64,000 nt of DNA. Source: Strigamia acuminata (Eukaryota > Arthropoda > Chilopoda > Geophilomorpha > Linotaeniidae). Shown in pieces: positions 10,522-22,211 of the stretch. The translations under genes were made by a program, and so were the position numbers. Positions within the stretch are counted from its first letter, which is position 1. Each line of letters starts with the position of its first letter. Under the pieces are notes generated by a model. The model had not been told where the DNA came from. It did not search any database and saw only the letters and a list, made by a program, of their open reading frames with translations. The stretch lies in NCBI GenBank assembly GCA_949358305.1, contig OX442314.1:36429211-36493210 (forward strand), given 5' to 3'.

Positions 10522-12046
10522 TGGTGGTTGTTGGTTTTTGGAGTGGAATGTGTCGGTGAGTGCAGCTGTGCGTTTTCTCGACTCTGTGCGTCTGAAAGTC
10601 GCGTCGTGTGGTCTGTGCAAGGGTCACGTGTAGTGAGGGGTCAGTAGTTAGTGAGTGGCCAATGGTGGTGCGACTGAGTTGAGCCTGAGGCATTGGTTTG
10701 AGGCGGTGAGCGGTTTTTCTTGATGTTTTCTTTTAATCTCTGGAGATGATCTGGAGATAAATAATGGCAGACAGTTTGAACTTTGATCTAATATGGAAAT
10801 TTGTCTCGAAAATTGAATACAATGTAGTCGAAAGAGTGTAATTAATCGTGGAATGTTATTATTTATGCATATTTCTTTATGGTTTATTCTGAAAAAGTGA
10901 TTGTGGATGTTTTGATGTGTTTTTCATTGCAGCAGTGCAGGAAAGCCGAGCGACAGCTGAACAGAAACGTTTGAGTGGAGCTGATGGCGCTTTTGGGGGC
11001 CCATTTTAATAGAAATTGAAAAATCTAAAAGATTTTTTTTGTGAAAATATTTTATTTGAATAAATTTTTATTTTTATTTGGGGGCGCCGCCGCTGCGTGG
11101 GGCCCTTGAACTTAAACACACAACCCAACACTCATAATACGAACAAATTTCTTTTAATTCTTTTAATTTTAAAATTGCATTTCATTTATTTACTTGTATA
11201 TATCTTTTATGAAGAGAAAGGAAATGGAAGTTATAAACGACTCCTCCTTTTAAACCTCCTTCTGGTTAGTTGCATTTTAATGCTCGTTGATTTAAATTGT
11301 GCATTTTCGAGTTAAAAATTAATATTTTATTTTCAATCGCAGGAAATTGAGATTAAAATTTTTTTGTTTGTTAAATCCATCGACATATTTTTTATTTTTA
11401 TTTTAGTTTAATGTGCACAAGAGTAGAGCCGCGCATGCGTAAACGCTACAGAACTGACCAAAAGAGAAGGCGGCAGTGGCTTCGGTGGTTGACTTGGTAG
11501 AATTTGCGTGCTCGTCGCTCGTCCCTAGCTGGATTCTCAATTATTCGCAGTGAGAAACTTATTTTTACAAGCTGATTGAATACAAGTAATAATTGCTAAC
11601 TTACTACAGAATGATTCAGTTGAATCAAATTTTAGCAACGATGTAGCAAGTGATATTATGAAGGCATTGTTGCGAATCGTTGCGCAACTGGACAATGTCG
11701 TACCGTAAAGTCGGGTGAATGTGGCCCTGGCAGATGAATGTGGTCAAAAATGAAATTTGTAGAAAAAAAATCGCTCACTTTCTCCTGGGCCATTTATCAT
11801 TTAGTTGTTATTTTTTATTAATCTATCATGGTTTCAGCTTGCTTAAAAAAAATATTCCACATTTTTGTAATCAATTTTAAAAAATGTACACATTTCTTAA
11901 GCATTTCATGTAAAACTAGTGAAAAATGAGGCCTGAAAAAAGATGTCTGTAAATAAAAAAGTATTGCTAACTGCTGATTGAAATTTTATGTACTCATTCT
12001 TCATTGTTATAATGTTACAAAAAAATAATAATGCTACTAACTTTAA
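10522..12046. other. Upstream region and left flank of the transposon nest
   Basis: 10522-11700 holds the probable promoter of the collagen/C1q gene and an AT-rich stretch with no supported gene. From about 11706, GTCGGGTGAATGTGGCCCTG resembles the sub-terminal sequence GAATGTGGCCACA seen at 26664. 11706-12046 may therefore be the left end of the pogo-type element resumed at 26616, split by the MULE. The last 10 bp (12037-12046, CTAACTTTAA) are the left copy of the MULE target duplication. Confidence 0.45.
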
Positions 12047-12246
12047 GGGAATATATTATTAATCCACTAAAATTCCTTGGATTTACACTAAAAAAAAACT
12101 AATTCTCCCACTTACTGAAATTTCCACTAACGCTCCTTTTTTGTTCCACTAAATTTATACACTAAAAAATAACTAAATTTTCCACTACTGAATTTCCCCA
12201 CTATAAAAAACTAAGTACATCCACTATTTCTACTAATTTTTTTTTA

Positions 12247-12855
12247 TTACAAAAGGAAGGACTTACTGGCTTTCGATGGTCTTCCTCGCTTCCTTTTCTC
12301 GCCCAAAAGCACGTTTTTGGCCTCAATTGGTACACTTAGGTGTTGCTCAATAATAGCAATACCCACGATGTGTTTGCATATATATTGCTTGTAAAAAATT
12401 GGACAAGAACAAGTTCCCTCATCCCACTTCTGGTTACTAAATCGAACAAGCCAGAATCTTTTCTTAGTTTTGATATACGTATCAAAACGCCTCCAATTGA
12501 GGGTTTCCATCTGCCGCAAATACAAGTCTATGTCATTAGCCTTCGACGCCGGCTGCCCTTTGGGGATAATGAAGTACGATTTCAGTTCACCTGTTTCACA
12601 GGAGATTATGTAAGGTTTCGAACGTTTCCAATTGTACGCTTCTGTCATGAGACTCAGAGGAATTGCCGGTTTAAGGGAAAATAGTTTTGCATTCACGTTT
12701 TGAGGATTTCGTTCAAGTGACCAGTTTTGAACCAAACCTTTAACAACCTCCAGAAAACGATGCATCAGTAGTCTATTGCGAAATGTACCGTGAGTTTTAA
12801 TTACATTGTTAGTAGATTCCAGGCCATTATTCGTGCACGCAGCTCCAACACAACG
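12247..12855 (-). pseudogene. MULE transposase C-terminus with SWIM zinc finger and AT-hook
   Basis: The frame encodes NNGLESTNNVIKTHGT, then a SWIM finger (CSCPIFYKQYICKHIVG, pattern CxC...CxH) and a basic AT-hook-like tail (KRKRGRPSKAS). This order is typical of MuDR/MULE transposases, whose DDE domain lies upstream. The Gypsy element cuts the ORF at 12855. It continues at 26346-26423 in the same frame once the insert and one AACG copy are removed (WHVGR joins CVGAACTNNG). The DDE domain is absent from the MULE, so it is inactive. Confidence 0.82.
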
Positions 12856-13872
12856 TGTCGCGCTCAACTCTAACCGTCGCTAACTCGTGGGTTGATTACT
12901 TAATTCGACTAACTCACTACCGCTTTGTCTCAAGCGGTTTACCCAAAGAAATGATTACACAGATATAAAAGGTAAAATATAATATAGATTTATTCTGTGG
13001 GACAATGTACAGATATATCTTATATATATATATGAAAGGTAGGTAAAAGGTAAATCGGAATGGGTGAAGGGAAATGGAAAGGTAAAGGTATGATGAAAGC
13101 TGGCTGGAACCGGCGAGGTCGTCTGTTGTTTCGTTCGCGTCCAAGATGGCGTCGTCGTTGTGGCAACGCGATGTCGTCTTGGGCCGGCGTGGCAATATGG
13201 CGTCCTCGGCTCGTCTCTGGCTGGTCCTTCGGGCTCACGCTGGTCGGGCGCGAGTGAATGCTTAGTTAAAAGGCTTACTTCGGTCTGTTGTCTAGGTTTT
13301 TGTGTGGTGTCCGGCGATCACACAGCGGCGGACTCTTCTGGCTCCCGGCGATCACACAGCGGCGGGAACGCTCGTCGTGGTTTAACTGCAGTTTAGGCTT
13401 GTGCGACCGTTTGTCTGCACAACTCGCTAAACTGGAGTGGTTTTTACTATTTCTAGCTGGTGTGCTAAAATAGTGTGGTAATCTTATCTCGCAGGTTACT
13501 CTGCGGAGTTTGACACTGACCAAACGTACTCACGGTAAATTGTCCTTTGTCCTTGGTCAATCCCAGTATATTTTACTTGGGCCTGATCTTGTAGGACGAC
13601 GGGTTTACGTGTGTTTCTCGTTTGATGGTTGTGTTGGTTCTGCCCGCTCAGTGCAAGGCACATTCCTTTGCACAAAGCGAGGTTGACAGGTGACCGGAAT
13701 CACCCAATGGTGGGGTGGACGAGCCATCCCCACTCCCTCAGGGCAGACGCCTGTCCATTGACTAGATGTCAATGCACTGAGGGAAGGGAGACGCGCTTGC
13801 GGCTCCCCTTACACCCGAAACGAGGTCACGAGAGAAACTCTTCGTTGACCCCGGTCCAGTCGGGTCACAACA
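12856..13872 (-). repeat. 3' LTR of Gypsy element 1
   Basis: 1017 bp, matching 25329-26345 at both ends (TGTCGCGCTCAAC... and ...GGGTCACAACA). On the minus strand a TATA-like run (13018-13034) and an AATAAA (about 12986-12991) lie close together near its 3' end, so U3 would be long and R short. The small ORFs inside have no recognisable product. Confidence 0.95.
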
Positions 13873-13885
13873 CTTCCCCCTCCGA
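13873..13885 (-). other. Polypurine tract (element 1)
   Basis: The minus strand reads GGAGGGGGAAG immediately before the 3' LTR, the expected place for the plus-strand primer. Element 2 has an equivalent GGGGGGAAG. Confidence 0.85.
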
Positions 13886-13908
13886 GCTCAGACCGTGGGG
13901 CTGAGCGA

Positions 13909-16674
13909 TCACTTCTTTCCTGGGGGACCCGACACTGAGTCCGTCACCTGGGCGTAACTCACTCCAGGGACAGGCGGTTGAGTGCCGGGTGGCGCGGGTA
14001 GATCGCCTACTAACGCCGAGGACCGATCTCGGGGGTCCTCATGCTCCGTAATGAAGCATAATGCATGGCCGTCAACTGGCTCATGCGGGGCACGCGTCCT
14101 CTCGTGTAACCAAACGCTCGGGATGTAGGCGGAGAAGCCGGTGTTCGTATGCCGGATGGCATTGGCTTCCGCTGGCGTCACTGGCACACGGTGGGCTCTC
14201 AGCAACCTCTGGTGGAAGATGAGGTCTCTAGTCTTCCGGATCTGGTTGTGAAGCCAGATGAAGACTGATTTGCCTTTATCCCGTTGTGCGAGGATAAACC
14301 TCCTGGTCGCCGTTGTCATCGAAAGATGGGGAAACTCTTCGATGATTCGCCCGTAATAGTCTGGTGGAGGCGGTGCCGGCTTCGGCTTCTGGGTGGCCGC
14401 GGGAATCACGGCTTGCGTCGTTGTCGCCGCTCGGGCCGGTGGGGTCCCGGGCGGTGTCGGCTTCGTTTGCTCGACGGACCTGACGGGTGGCGTTCGGCAC
14501 AGTAAGCGCTTTGGCTTACCCGCCACTTCGAACAGGGCGGGTCCTTGCGGGGATATCTCCGCAGGCATCGGTGGCGGAATCGGAACTCCGCTCGTCGGCG
14601 AGATCACCATTTCTACATCCTCTGCCGATTCTTCCGTCTGGATGGTCAAGGCGCGCAGTTGTTGGGTAGGCGCCGCTGTCCAGGTGGCGGAGGTATAGCG
14701 AAACGCCGTGCTTCGCAACTTGTACCCCTCAAATTCGGGGTTTACCACATCCCTGGTTAGCTCGTACCGAGTCAACACAGGGTCGGGCAGAATGGAGCTC
14801 CACTCTGCGAGGAGTGCACGGGGAACCTGTACACCCTCTCTGTCCACGACAGACCATGCGGCCATCGCCTGACGCCCTTCTCCGAAGAGTGCTGGGGTTA
14901 GCAGCTGCATCATGACCTTGGTCAATGATAGCTGTAGGCTGCGACGATTCACTGGATTCGATCGCTCCGAATCCGCAGTGAAGGCACACGAGAGCTTACT
15001 CATCATCGCCGTTGCCCATTCGATGAAATATCGCTGGGCCTGATCCACACCTCGCAAGGCGGGTGCGGAGACTCTTGGGTCTTCCATCACGAAGCGGAAC
15101 GCTGAGAGCTCGGAGATAGTCGGGTTGGCGGCTTCTCTCGCGAGTCGCGCTTCTTCGTCTCGCCTCTCGAAAAACAGGGCCGAGGAACCGGGTCGGGGTT
15201 GGCTCGGCCTGTAAATGCCGGTCAAATTGGCTCGACATTCCTGCGCAATGCTCTGTCCAACGGGGAGAGGGACTGAGCGGTCGGTGTGCAAATCCGGCGG
15301 ATCGCTCGAATTTAACAACGACGGCGGCGGCAGGTTCGGAGGCGGCTGCGTCTTGGTCGGCAGCGTTGGCGTCGGCAGCGGTGGTGTTGGCTGCGTCGGC
15401 GGTGGTGGCGTCTCCGTCGTCTGCACCCCAGTCATTGCGACTTGGGGCGCCGGGAGATGTTGTCCGGAGCCCGAAGGCTGCACGATGGCGGTTGGCATGC
15501 CATCGGGTCGTGGTCGCGAATTTATGTAGTCTGCGAGCCACCTTGCCACCTCGTGTGGGGTCACCTTCCCGTCGGTGACAACACCCATCTTCCTGGCGTG
15601 TTTCATCGCGGGATCGAAACGTGTCAGTTTCGTCCGCTTCATCTGAGTCAGAATCTCGCGAAGGTCCCGCGTATCTGCCGCTGGGACGCTTCGCTCACCT
15701 GACTGGCTACCACTTCGTCGACCCGCTCTCTTGGAGACGTAGGCGGGTTCGGGGATGGGACGGCCCCGAGCTTCGCACCTCGCGAAGTATCGCTCTTTGC
15801 GATCTTTTTTCCGCTGCTCGCGATGAGTCAGCGGACGTCTAGAAGTGCTGGGACGAGAGACTCGCTCTTCGTCACCAGACATCCAAACCTCCTTGTACTC
15901 CTTACCGTCTTTAATCTGACGGTTTACGAAAATTCGCGGTCGGGAATACTGCGAAGGGTCACGCACCGTACTAGTGGATGGCCCAGCTTCGTTGCCTTCA
16001 GTCGTGTTTTGAGCGACACGCTGCTTCTTGGTTGTCGCTGGGGAACGCGACTGGCTGTCCCCGGCGCCTTTGGAGCGCTTGCGCTTCCGCGGGTAGCTGC
16101 TCTTGGGCCCCAAAATCCCCAGGTAGTGGAGCTGCCACATCTCGGCTTGGGATGTTAAAATTCCCATCCGAGGTCTCCACTGGGGCGTACTCTCTCCCAA
16201 TCGCAGCCTCTCAAACCACAGATGAATATCATCCGCGGTCATCCCCTCGTTTTGGAGGATGCGCTCGGCCACTGCCGTAGCGGTATCCACCAGCTGTTGT
16301 CTATAATGCTGATAGATGGCCTCACGGGCCTCTTCTGTCTCGGCTGCTCGCCACGCATGCAGCACGTGTTCCTCCGCCGGGTTGCCAGTGTACTGACTTG
16401 ACAATCCGGGGTGGAAAATTGGCGATTTCGGGTCATCGTCACGAGCTAACTCTGTGGCGATGCCTTCGCGCATTCCCTCCGGGAACGTATCCAGGAGCGT
16501 GCAGTCTCGTACCCAACGTCGGGCGATGCATCGGGAATGTAGTATTCGCAGGCGCCAAGGGTCGGCGTCTTCGCCGAAACATCGTCGGTAAAAATCGGGC
16601 AGCGCGCCTCGAAATATCCCGCCACGAGTGATGCAAGCGGGGTCTAATGGTCCCCATGTTCTACGTAATGCCAT
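13909..16674 (-). CDS. Third ORF (ORF3) of Gypsy element 1, conserved, function unknown
   Basis: 921 residues between pol and the 3' LTR. No signal peptide, transmembrane segment or furin site is seen, so it is not a normal env. It is charged, with a Pro-rich linker near 415-470 (PPPPTQPTPPLP). Two blocks are shared with the 884-residue ORF3 of element 2: the N-terminal IFRGxL...RR block, and a C-terminal block (about 780-855: FIWLHNQIRKTRDL, HQRLLRAHR, then VWLH against VFNWLERKIRKKRP, HQRLIRARR, VWIH). A middle block (LLTPALFGEGRQAMAAW) also aligns. The ATG sits right at a splice acceptor. I do not recognise the family. It could be a second structural or RNA/DNA-binding protein. Confidence 0.85.
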   Translation of the reverse strand: MALRRTWGPLDPACITRGGIFRGALPDFYRRCFGEDADPWRLRILHSRCIARRWVRDCTLLDTFPEGMREGIATELARDDDPKSPIFHPGLSSQYTGNPAEEHVLHAWRAAETEEAREAIYQHYRQQLVDTATAVAERILQNEGMTADDIHLWFERLRLGESTPQWRPRMGILTSQAEMWQLHYLGILGPKSSYPRKRKRSKGAGDSQSRSPATTKKQRVAQNTTEGNEAGPSTSTVRDPSQYSRPRIFVNRQIKDGKEYKEVWMSGDEERVSRPSTSRRPLTHREQRKKDRKERYFARCEARGRPIPEPAYVSKRAGRRSGSQSGERSVPAADTRDLREILTQMKRTKLTRFDPAMKHARKMGVVTDGKVTPHEVARWLADYINSRPRPDGMPTAIVQPSGSGQHLPAPQVAMTGVQTTETPPPPTQPTPPLPTPTLPTKTQPPPNLPPPSLLNSSDPPDLHTDRSVPLPVGQSIAQECRANLTGIYRPSQPRPGSSALFFERRDEEARLAREAANPTISELSAFRFVMEDPRVSAPALRGVDQAQRYFIEWATAMMSKLSCAFTADSERSNPVNRRSLQLSLTKVMMQLLTPALFGEGRQAMAAWSVVDREGVQVPRALLAEWSSILPDPVLTRYELTRDVVNPEFEGYKLRSTAFRYTSATWTAAPTQQLRALTIQTEESAEDVEMVISPTSGVPIPPPMPAEISPQGPALFEVAGKPKRLLCRTPPVRSVEQTKPTPPGTPPARAATTTQAVIPAATQKPKPAPPPPDYYGRIIEEFPHLSMTTATRRFILAQRDKGKSVFIWLHNQIRKTRDLIFHQRLLRAHRVPVTPAEANAIRHTNTGFSAYIPSVWLHERTRAPHEPVDGHALCFITEHEDPRDRSSALVGDLPAPPGTQPPVPGVSYAQVTDSVSGPPGKK

Positions 16675-16694
16675 CTGGAAGGGTGGAGAAATAA
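16672..16694 (-). promoter_or_regulatory. Splice acceptor directly abutting ORF3 start (element 1)
   Basis: On the minus strand a pyrimidine tract (TTTATTTCTCCACCCTTCCAG) ends in AG immediately before ATGGCATTACG, the first ORF3 codons. Element 2 has an acceptor at the equivalent position, so ORF3 is probably made from a spliced subgenomic RNA, as env is in errantiviruses. Confidence 0.7.
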
Positions 16695-18078
16695 ACGATT
16701 AATAAAAAGTTAATATTAAATACGTAGATAAATGGTTGGTTTCGAGGGACGTTGCCGATACGTGCAGCCGTCCGTCGAGACCGATTCCTGTCTATCGGTG
16801 CAAACGTAGGACGAATTGTCCCTCGTCGGATAGAAAAAGAGAAGTCATCACGTAAAAATCTGTCTCATGTCCAAAACGCACAGCGAGACGAAATCGAGCC
16901 TTTAATCTGGATTCTTATCATCAGATTTTACTTCAAATTAATTCTAACATTAATTAGGACATTACTAATAATTAAATTAATAATTATCAGTCATTCGTAA
17001 AAAGAATTCGTCGGGTGTAAATTATTACTAAAATTGCACAATAAATGTGCTTGTCGAAATTTTATTAAATAAATAAACCTAATAAAGAATTATTCCGAAG
17101 TCGGACTTTGTCTAATTTTTTTTAAAAAAGTTAAAGTCAAATTAAATTCATCCAACACACCGAAAAATTCATCGTACGAATGTTAAGTTGCATCAATTTG
17201 ATGCGTCAAATTACTTGTGGAGAAAAATATTCTTTTACAGAATATTCTCCCCTTGTCATAAAATTATTTATGGCTCGAGCCCATTGTCTCGCTCGTGACT
17301 CAAGTCATGAGGAATTTTCGAGACGCGAGGCGACGTGAAGTCTGCGCTCGCACCCCGAAAACAAATTAACAAGGAAAAAATACGATCGTGTGAGCGATCG
17401 CGGTTAATAATTAATTATACACTATTTCGAGTGCAAAGCACTCATGTCAGGTATTAGTCAACAAAGTTTCTCTTTCAGCAGCACGGAAATAATTCTCATG
17501 TGCCGATGCCGACTTCTACCTGATCGGGTTGGACTTGGTTTACATCGCGGTCCCAGTTTTCCTCGTCATCGTGCTCGATGGCAAGCACGTCGTTCTCTTC
17601 CTCGTCCATGGCGAGGAGCGCGCACAAAAAGCTCAATCACGATTGAAAAAAGGATGATAAAACTATCTCAAAAAAAAACTCGGTAAAACGTTAAAAACGA
17701 GGATCACGCACGAATGCAGCGATCAGCTGTGAAAAGCGGAAGTCCGTGTGAACACGAGGTAATCGCGATGGATTCTGGGTAATATACTCCAGAACCCGGG
17801 TGTTTGAGACTAGTGCGCACCTACCCGTGCGCATGTTACGCTACGGGTCTCCTTTGTTCTCACTCCCGTGCGCGATTGCTGCTACGGGGTCTTTTGCACG
17901 CGGTATCCGACCCGTGCCGATAATTTTGCTACGGGTCCCGCGTTTCCACGCCATCTCGTGACGCGAATTCGACCGATATCCGCTTTGTTGGACTTAGCGA
18001 AATTTTCTGCGACGTGATGGCTTGCACTATCGGTCGATTACATTTATTTTTAGTGCCGCCATCGACTCGTAATTTATT
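16675..18078 (-). other. Non-coding spacer between pol and ORF3 (element 1)
   Basis: About 1.4 kb without a minus-strand ORF over 60 codons. It contains three hairpins (17823-17937) and AT-rich stretches, and ends in a strong splice acceptor at the ORF3 start. Its length and position suit a splice-regulating or RNA-handling region. Confidence 0.6.
17823..17937 (-). promoter_or_regulatory. Cluster of three ACCCGT/ACGGGT stem-loops
   Basis: Hairpin 1 (17823-17848) pairs ACCCGT with ACGGGT; hairpin 2 (about 17863-17890) pairs CCCGT with ACGGG; hairpin 3 (17909-17937) pairs GACCCGT with ACGGGTC. They share the pattern CCCGTGC...GCTACGGG and a spacing of about 40-45 bp, and lie 140-255 bases after the pol stop. 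This may be an RNA export, packaging or splice-control element, by inference only. Confidence 0.6.
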
Positions 18079-21000
18079 TTACTTTTTTCCTACGACCTTT
18101 CCGCCTTTTATAAACGGATTATCTCTTTTTGGTCGCAGGTTACGGATCGAGGCAGGTACGATATTTTTTGTTGTTTTTTGTGTCTGTACCTCCTCATTAT
18201 TGTTTTCTTTTTTATCCGTGTTTTTTGTGTTTGTTTCAGGAGTTTCTCCTGTTTCCCCCCCGACCAAAATTGGATCCGGAACGGATTCAACTATCTCGTT
18301 TACCGGAGGTGAAGGGGCGTCGAAATACTCCTCGTTGTCACTTGGCGGTGCTTTTTCCAACTCGCCAGCGAACATATCGACGATTTGGCCGTCAGTTTTA
18401 GACTTCACTTGGCCTTTGGCCCACATTTCTTGCGGGAATTCCGGAATGTACGGAGTTAACTCTCGTACTTGTATCGACTTATGCTCGGTGTTGTCCTCGA
18501 GCTTGCGTAATTTATACGCGTTACCGCCATGCTTGCCGATGATCACATACGGACCATCTCTCTTGTCGGCCAAGCTGGCGGTGATTCCTCTCGCTGCATT
18601 TGAGAGGATGTGTGTGTCCTTCCACACTAAATCATTGTTCTCGAAATTCACAAATTTTCCACCGCTTTTATCTTGTAAAATGCGGTCGCGCATGTTAAAA
18701 ATGTGCGCCATCATATGTTTGTATGTGCTCGAAATTGTTTGCTCCAATTTATACACATACTCATGTGGTTTCTCTGGGTCCACCACATTTACCGACTCTG
18801 CCACTCGTGGGTCCCAAGGCACTCGTAGCTCTCGGGCGAAGTTGAGGTAGGCCGGAGAAAAATCTCTCGTCCTCGAGACTGTTGTTCGTATGCTGAACGC
18901 GATCTCCCTCAAGTATTCATCCCACCTATTGTGGATGTCAGTGAATATGCTTAGTGCATATTTAATGTCCCTGTTGAGTCGCTCAACGGGATTTGTTCTG
19001 GGATTGTAGGTCGAAGTATGTGACGCCACAATCCCGAATTTCTCACAAAACTTACCCCAAATTTTCGAGATAAATTGGGGTCCGTTATCGGATATTATTT
19101 TACGTGGAAATCCGTAACGTAACGCCACGTCGTAGATACATTCAACGATTTTCTCTGCTGAAGGTCTAGCGACGGCGTACAACTCGGGCCAACGAGTCGC
19201 CACGTCCATTATTACGATAATGTACGCATTTTTATTTCCCGTAACGGGTTTTGGGCCCATCACATCGACACTTAAACAATCAAAAGGCGCGTAAGGCCCT
19301 AAGAAGATAGTTTCGAATGGTGATTTTCTCCTCGGCTTACACGCTTGACATCGCTGACATTGGTGGACAAAAAGAGCGATATCTTTTTTCATCCCTGTCC
19401 AGTGAAAAAGCTGTGTAGCACGATAGAGTGTTCTGCTTACTCCCGCATGGCTCGCAAGCGGGTGCCCGTGTAACAACCACAGCACGCGACCGATTAAGGA
19501 AGCAGGTATTACTACCTTTACTGCGGTGTCCGATTCACTCAAGTCATCTTGGTGATTTGGGTGATGCTTCACCAAAAGGCCGTCATCCAATAGGTAATCT
19601 ATGGATTCGTGCGCATAACGACGCTTCTGCCTTCTGGTTAAGTCGGGCGGATATTTTCCTGTCAGTACGAATCTAGCTCTGTCCTGACATTTTTTGTCTA
19701 ATTTTTGTTGCACAATTATTTCCTCCCTTGTTGGGGGATTGCTTTGCATCTGCTTGCCGACATGAGCGTGGAAGGCGCTTAGAAGCGGGTCATTTATTCT
19801 CCGCTCTAGCTTAAATTCCTTCTTTGCATTTGGGTAATTGTCAGCAGCTGGTTGGTATAACCGCGTCCAAAATCCACAGAATTTTACATCTGCCGGAGAC
19901 GCGGTGGGAATTTCATTCATCTTCCTTAAATCCCAACGGTGACAACTCGTCGGGCAGTAAATGATGCGGGAATCATCCTCGCCATCATCGTCAGCGTCGA
20001 TAGGATCTGACACTGGTGCCCGTGACAGAGCATCAGCCACGACGTTATATTTGCCGGGCTTGTATTGAATGGTCAAGTCGCATGCCATCAGTTCTAACTG
20101 CCATCTGGCTAGTCGACCTGCTGGCTCCTTTAATTTCATCAGCCATTGTAACGCTTGATGATCTGTGTGGACTACAAATTTGGTATATTCGAGATAATCT
20201 CTGAATTTCCTTATGGCCCACACAACGGCTAAACACTCCAACTCTGTGGCGTTGTAATTTTTTTCAGCGCCTTGGAGTTTGCGACTTATAAACATGCACG
20301 GCAGGTCTTGTTCGACTCCGTCGCGCACGTGTGTTTGAAGCAACGCGGCTCCCAACCCAACTCTGCTGGCGTCCGTATGTAATATGAACGGCCGGTTTAG
20401 GTCGGGTAGAGGCATTACGCCGACTTCCGTCAGCATCCTCTTTATCGCATTAAATGCGAAGCTGCACTCATTTGACCATACAAATTCGTTTTCATTCTTC
20501 AGGAGGTCGGTAACTGGGGCTGCCACTTCAGCTAGACCCGGTAGCAACCTGCCGAAGAAGTTTATCATTCCCATAAACCGTTGGACACCTTTAACGTCCT
20601 CGGGTGGTGGGAAACGATTAATCGCATCGATTTTTTCGGGGCCAATAGCTAAACCATTGACTCCAATGCGATAACCCAGGAAGGCAAGCTCCTTTCGACA
20701 GAACTTGCTCTTGCCCGGATGCACGTGTAACCCAGCTTTTGCCAGCCGGGTGAGCACTTGGTCGATGTGCTCAATGTGCTCTTCGAATGTTTTGGAGGCA
20801 ATAACTATGTCATCTAGGTATGCCCATACAAACTGATGCAGGATATCACCCAATACGCTTTCGATTAGCCTCTGAAAGGTACTGGGAGCATTCACTAAAC
20901 CAAATGGCATGACGTTGAACATCAACCGTCCAATTGGCGAGTAAAATGCTGTTTTTATCTTATCCTCTGGCCTCATCTCAACTTGCCAGTATCCCTTCGA

Positions 21001-22211
21001 CAGATCCATCGTCGTAACCCAAGAAAAGGGGCTAAGCTCTCTCAAAATGGATTCGATAGACGGCATCTGTATGGGATCTATTTCTGTCACCGCGTTTAAT
21101 GGGCGGTAATCAATGCATAGGCGTGGGTCCGAGCCCGGGCGCATCACGAGTACAACTCGCGTCGCGTATTCTCCCTGGGCCTCGGAGACAATGCCACTGT
21201 CTAGCATTTCTTGGCACATTTTTTGCACTATTTCACGTTTTTGCGGGTTCATTCCCTTATACGCAACTCGTATAGGTTTATTATTCGTCAATTTAATTTC
21301 GTGAATAGCCTTATTCGTTCGGCCCGGTTTTTTCGACAGGATCCCCTCATATTTAAGTAGGACCCTTCGTAGGGCTGCCGCTTCGTTTAATTCTAAAGCG
21401 GCGTCGGCGACAAGCGTTTCCACTACATTGTCCCGTTGCAATTCTGTTACGAATGCTTTAAAATCGTAGTCTTGAACGAATTTCTTTAGGCCTTTCTCCC
21501 ACTGTGTCTTGTCGGCCGCTTCTTTTACAAGAGCTGGTGGCACGACAATTGCGGGTCTTTCCTTATCATTTCTGATATAATTCCAAGATTTCGTTATTGG
21601 ATTTGGTTGTATTTCCATTGACGCCATGAGGTCTAAGCCCAACAGAAAAATTCTGTCGCATGTGGGCAGGACCAGGAAAGGGTGCTGTTCTACCCCTCCG
21701 AGCCACTCCATGGTCAATAATATAACTCCTTTTGGACGCGCCATTCCGTTGGCGGTTTTTAGACGTATATTTTTATTAACGCCTTTTATCTTATCGGTGA
21801 GACCCAATGATGCTACTATGTCTTCGGAAACGAACGAGCGATCTGCTCCCGAGTCTAGCAGTCCCATAATTTTTTCACGTTCTATTGTCATGGGCAACAT
21901 GCATAGGCGGTTGGTGTATTCGACCGCCACGTTGCACATGAAAACACGAAATTCTTCTGTGTCTTCGACTACTTGAGGTAATTCTTCAAGCAGTAGGTTC
22001 GGTTCTTCCGCCTCAGCCTCAGCGTTTGCGGTAATTACCTGCAAAGCGTTGTTGGCCCTGTCTTGAATTTGGGCGTTAGCTATGTCACTACCCATTTCTT
22101 TGACTGGTGGCGGCTTATCGAACCCTTTGTTAAACCCCTTCTTCTTCATGAATGGCGCAGACGGTCGAGAAGTTATTTCTTCGCCGCCTGCGCTGACTCG
22201 TTTTTTGACTC
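18079..22211 (-). CDS. pol: Pol polyprotein, Gypsy element 1 (PR-RT-RH-IN)
   Basis: The frame lies -1 to gag; the first internal Met is at 22149, giving 1356 residues from there. Order from that Met: aspartic protease (LLDSGADRSF near 100), reverse transcriptase (LPFGLV-like MPFGLVNAP near 415, YLDD near 444-447), RNase H (HTDAS near 591, ATELECL near 637, HTDHQ near 663, ADALSR near 706), integrase HHCC finger (HGHPLASHAG to CQRCQACK, 894-937), and integrase core (VDVMGP near 962, SDNGPQF near 1021, PVERLNRD near 1056). A GPY/F-like module (DGPYVIIGKHGGNAYKL) sits toward the C-terminus. All catalytic residues are intact. PR-RT-RH-IN order defines Ty3/Gypsy. Confidence 0.95.

Noticed and set aside
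12917-13523. Small ORFs inside the element 1 LTR
   Set aside because: Present in both LTRs only because the LTRs are nearly identical; short, overlapping on both strands, no motif.
13909-16674. ORF3 as a retroviral env
   Set aside because: No signal peptide, hydrophobic fusion or membrane segment, or cleavage site; composition is charged and proline-rich.
18014-18850. 278-codon plus-strand ORF
   Set aside because: It lies antisense to the intact pol gene and is explained by pol codon bias.
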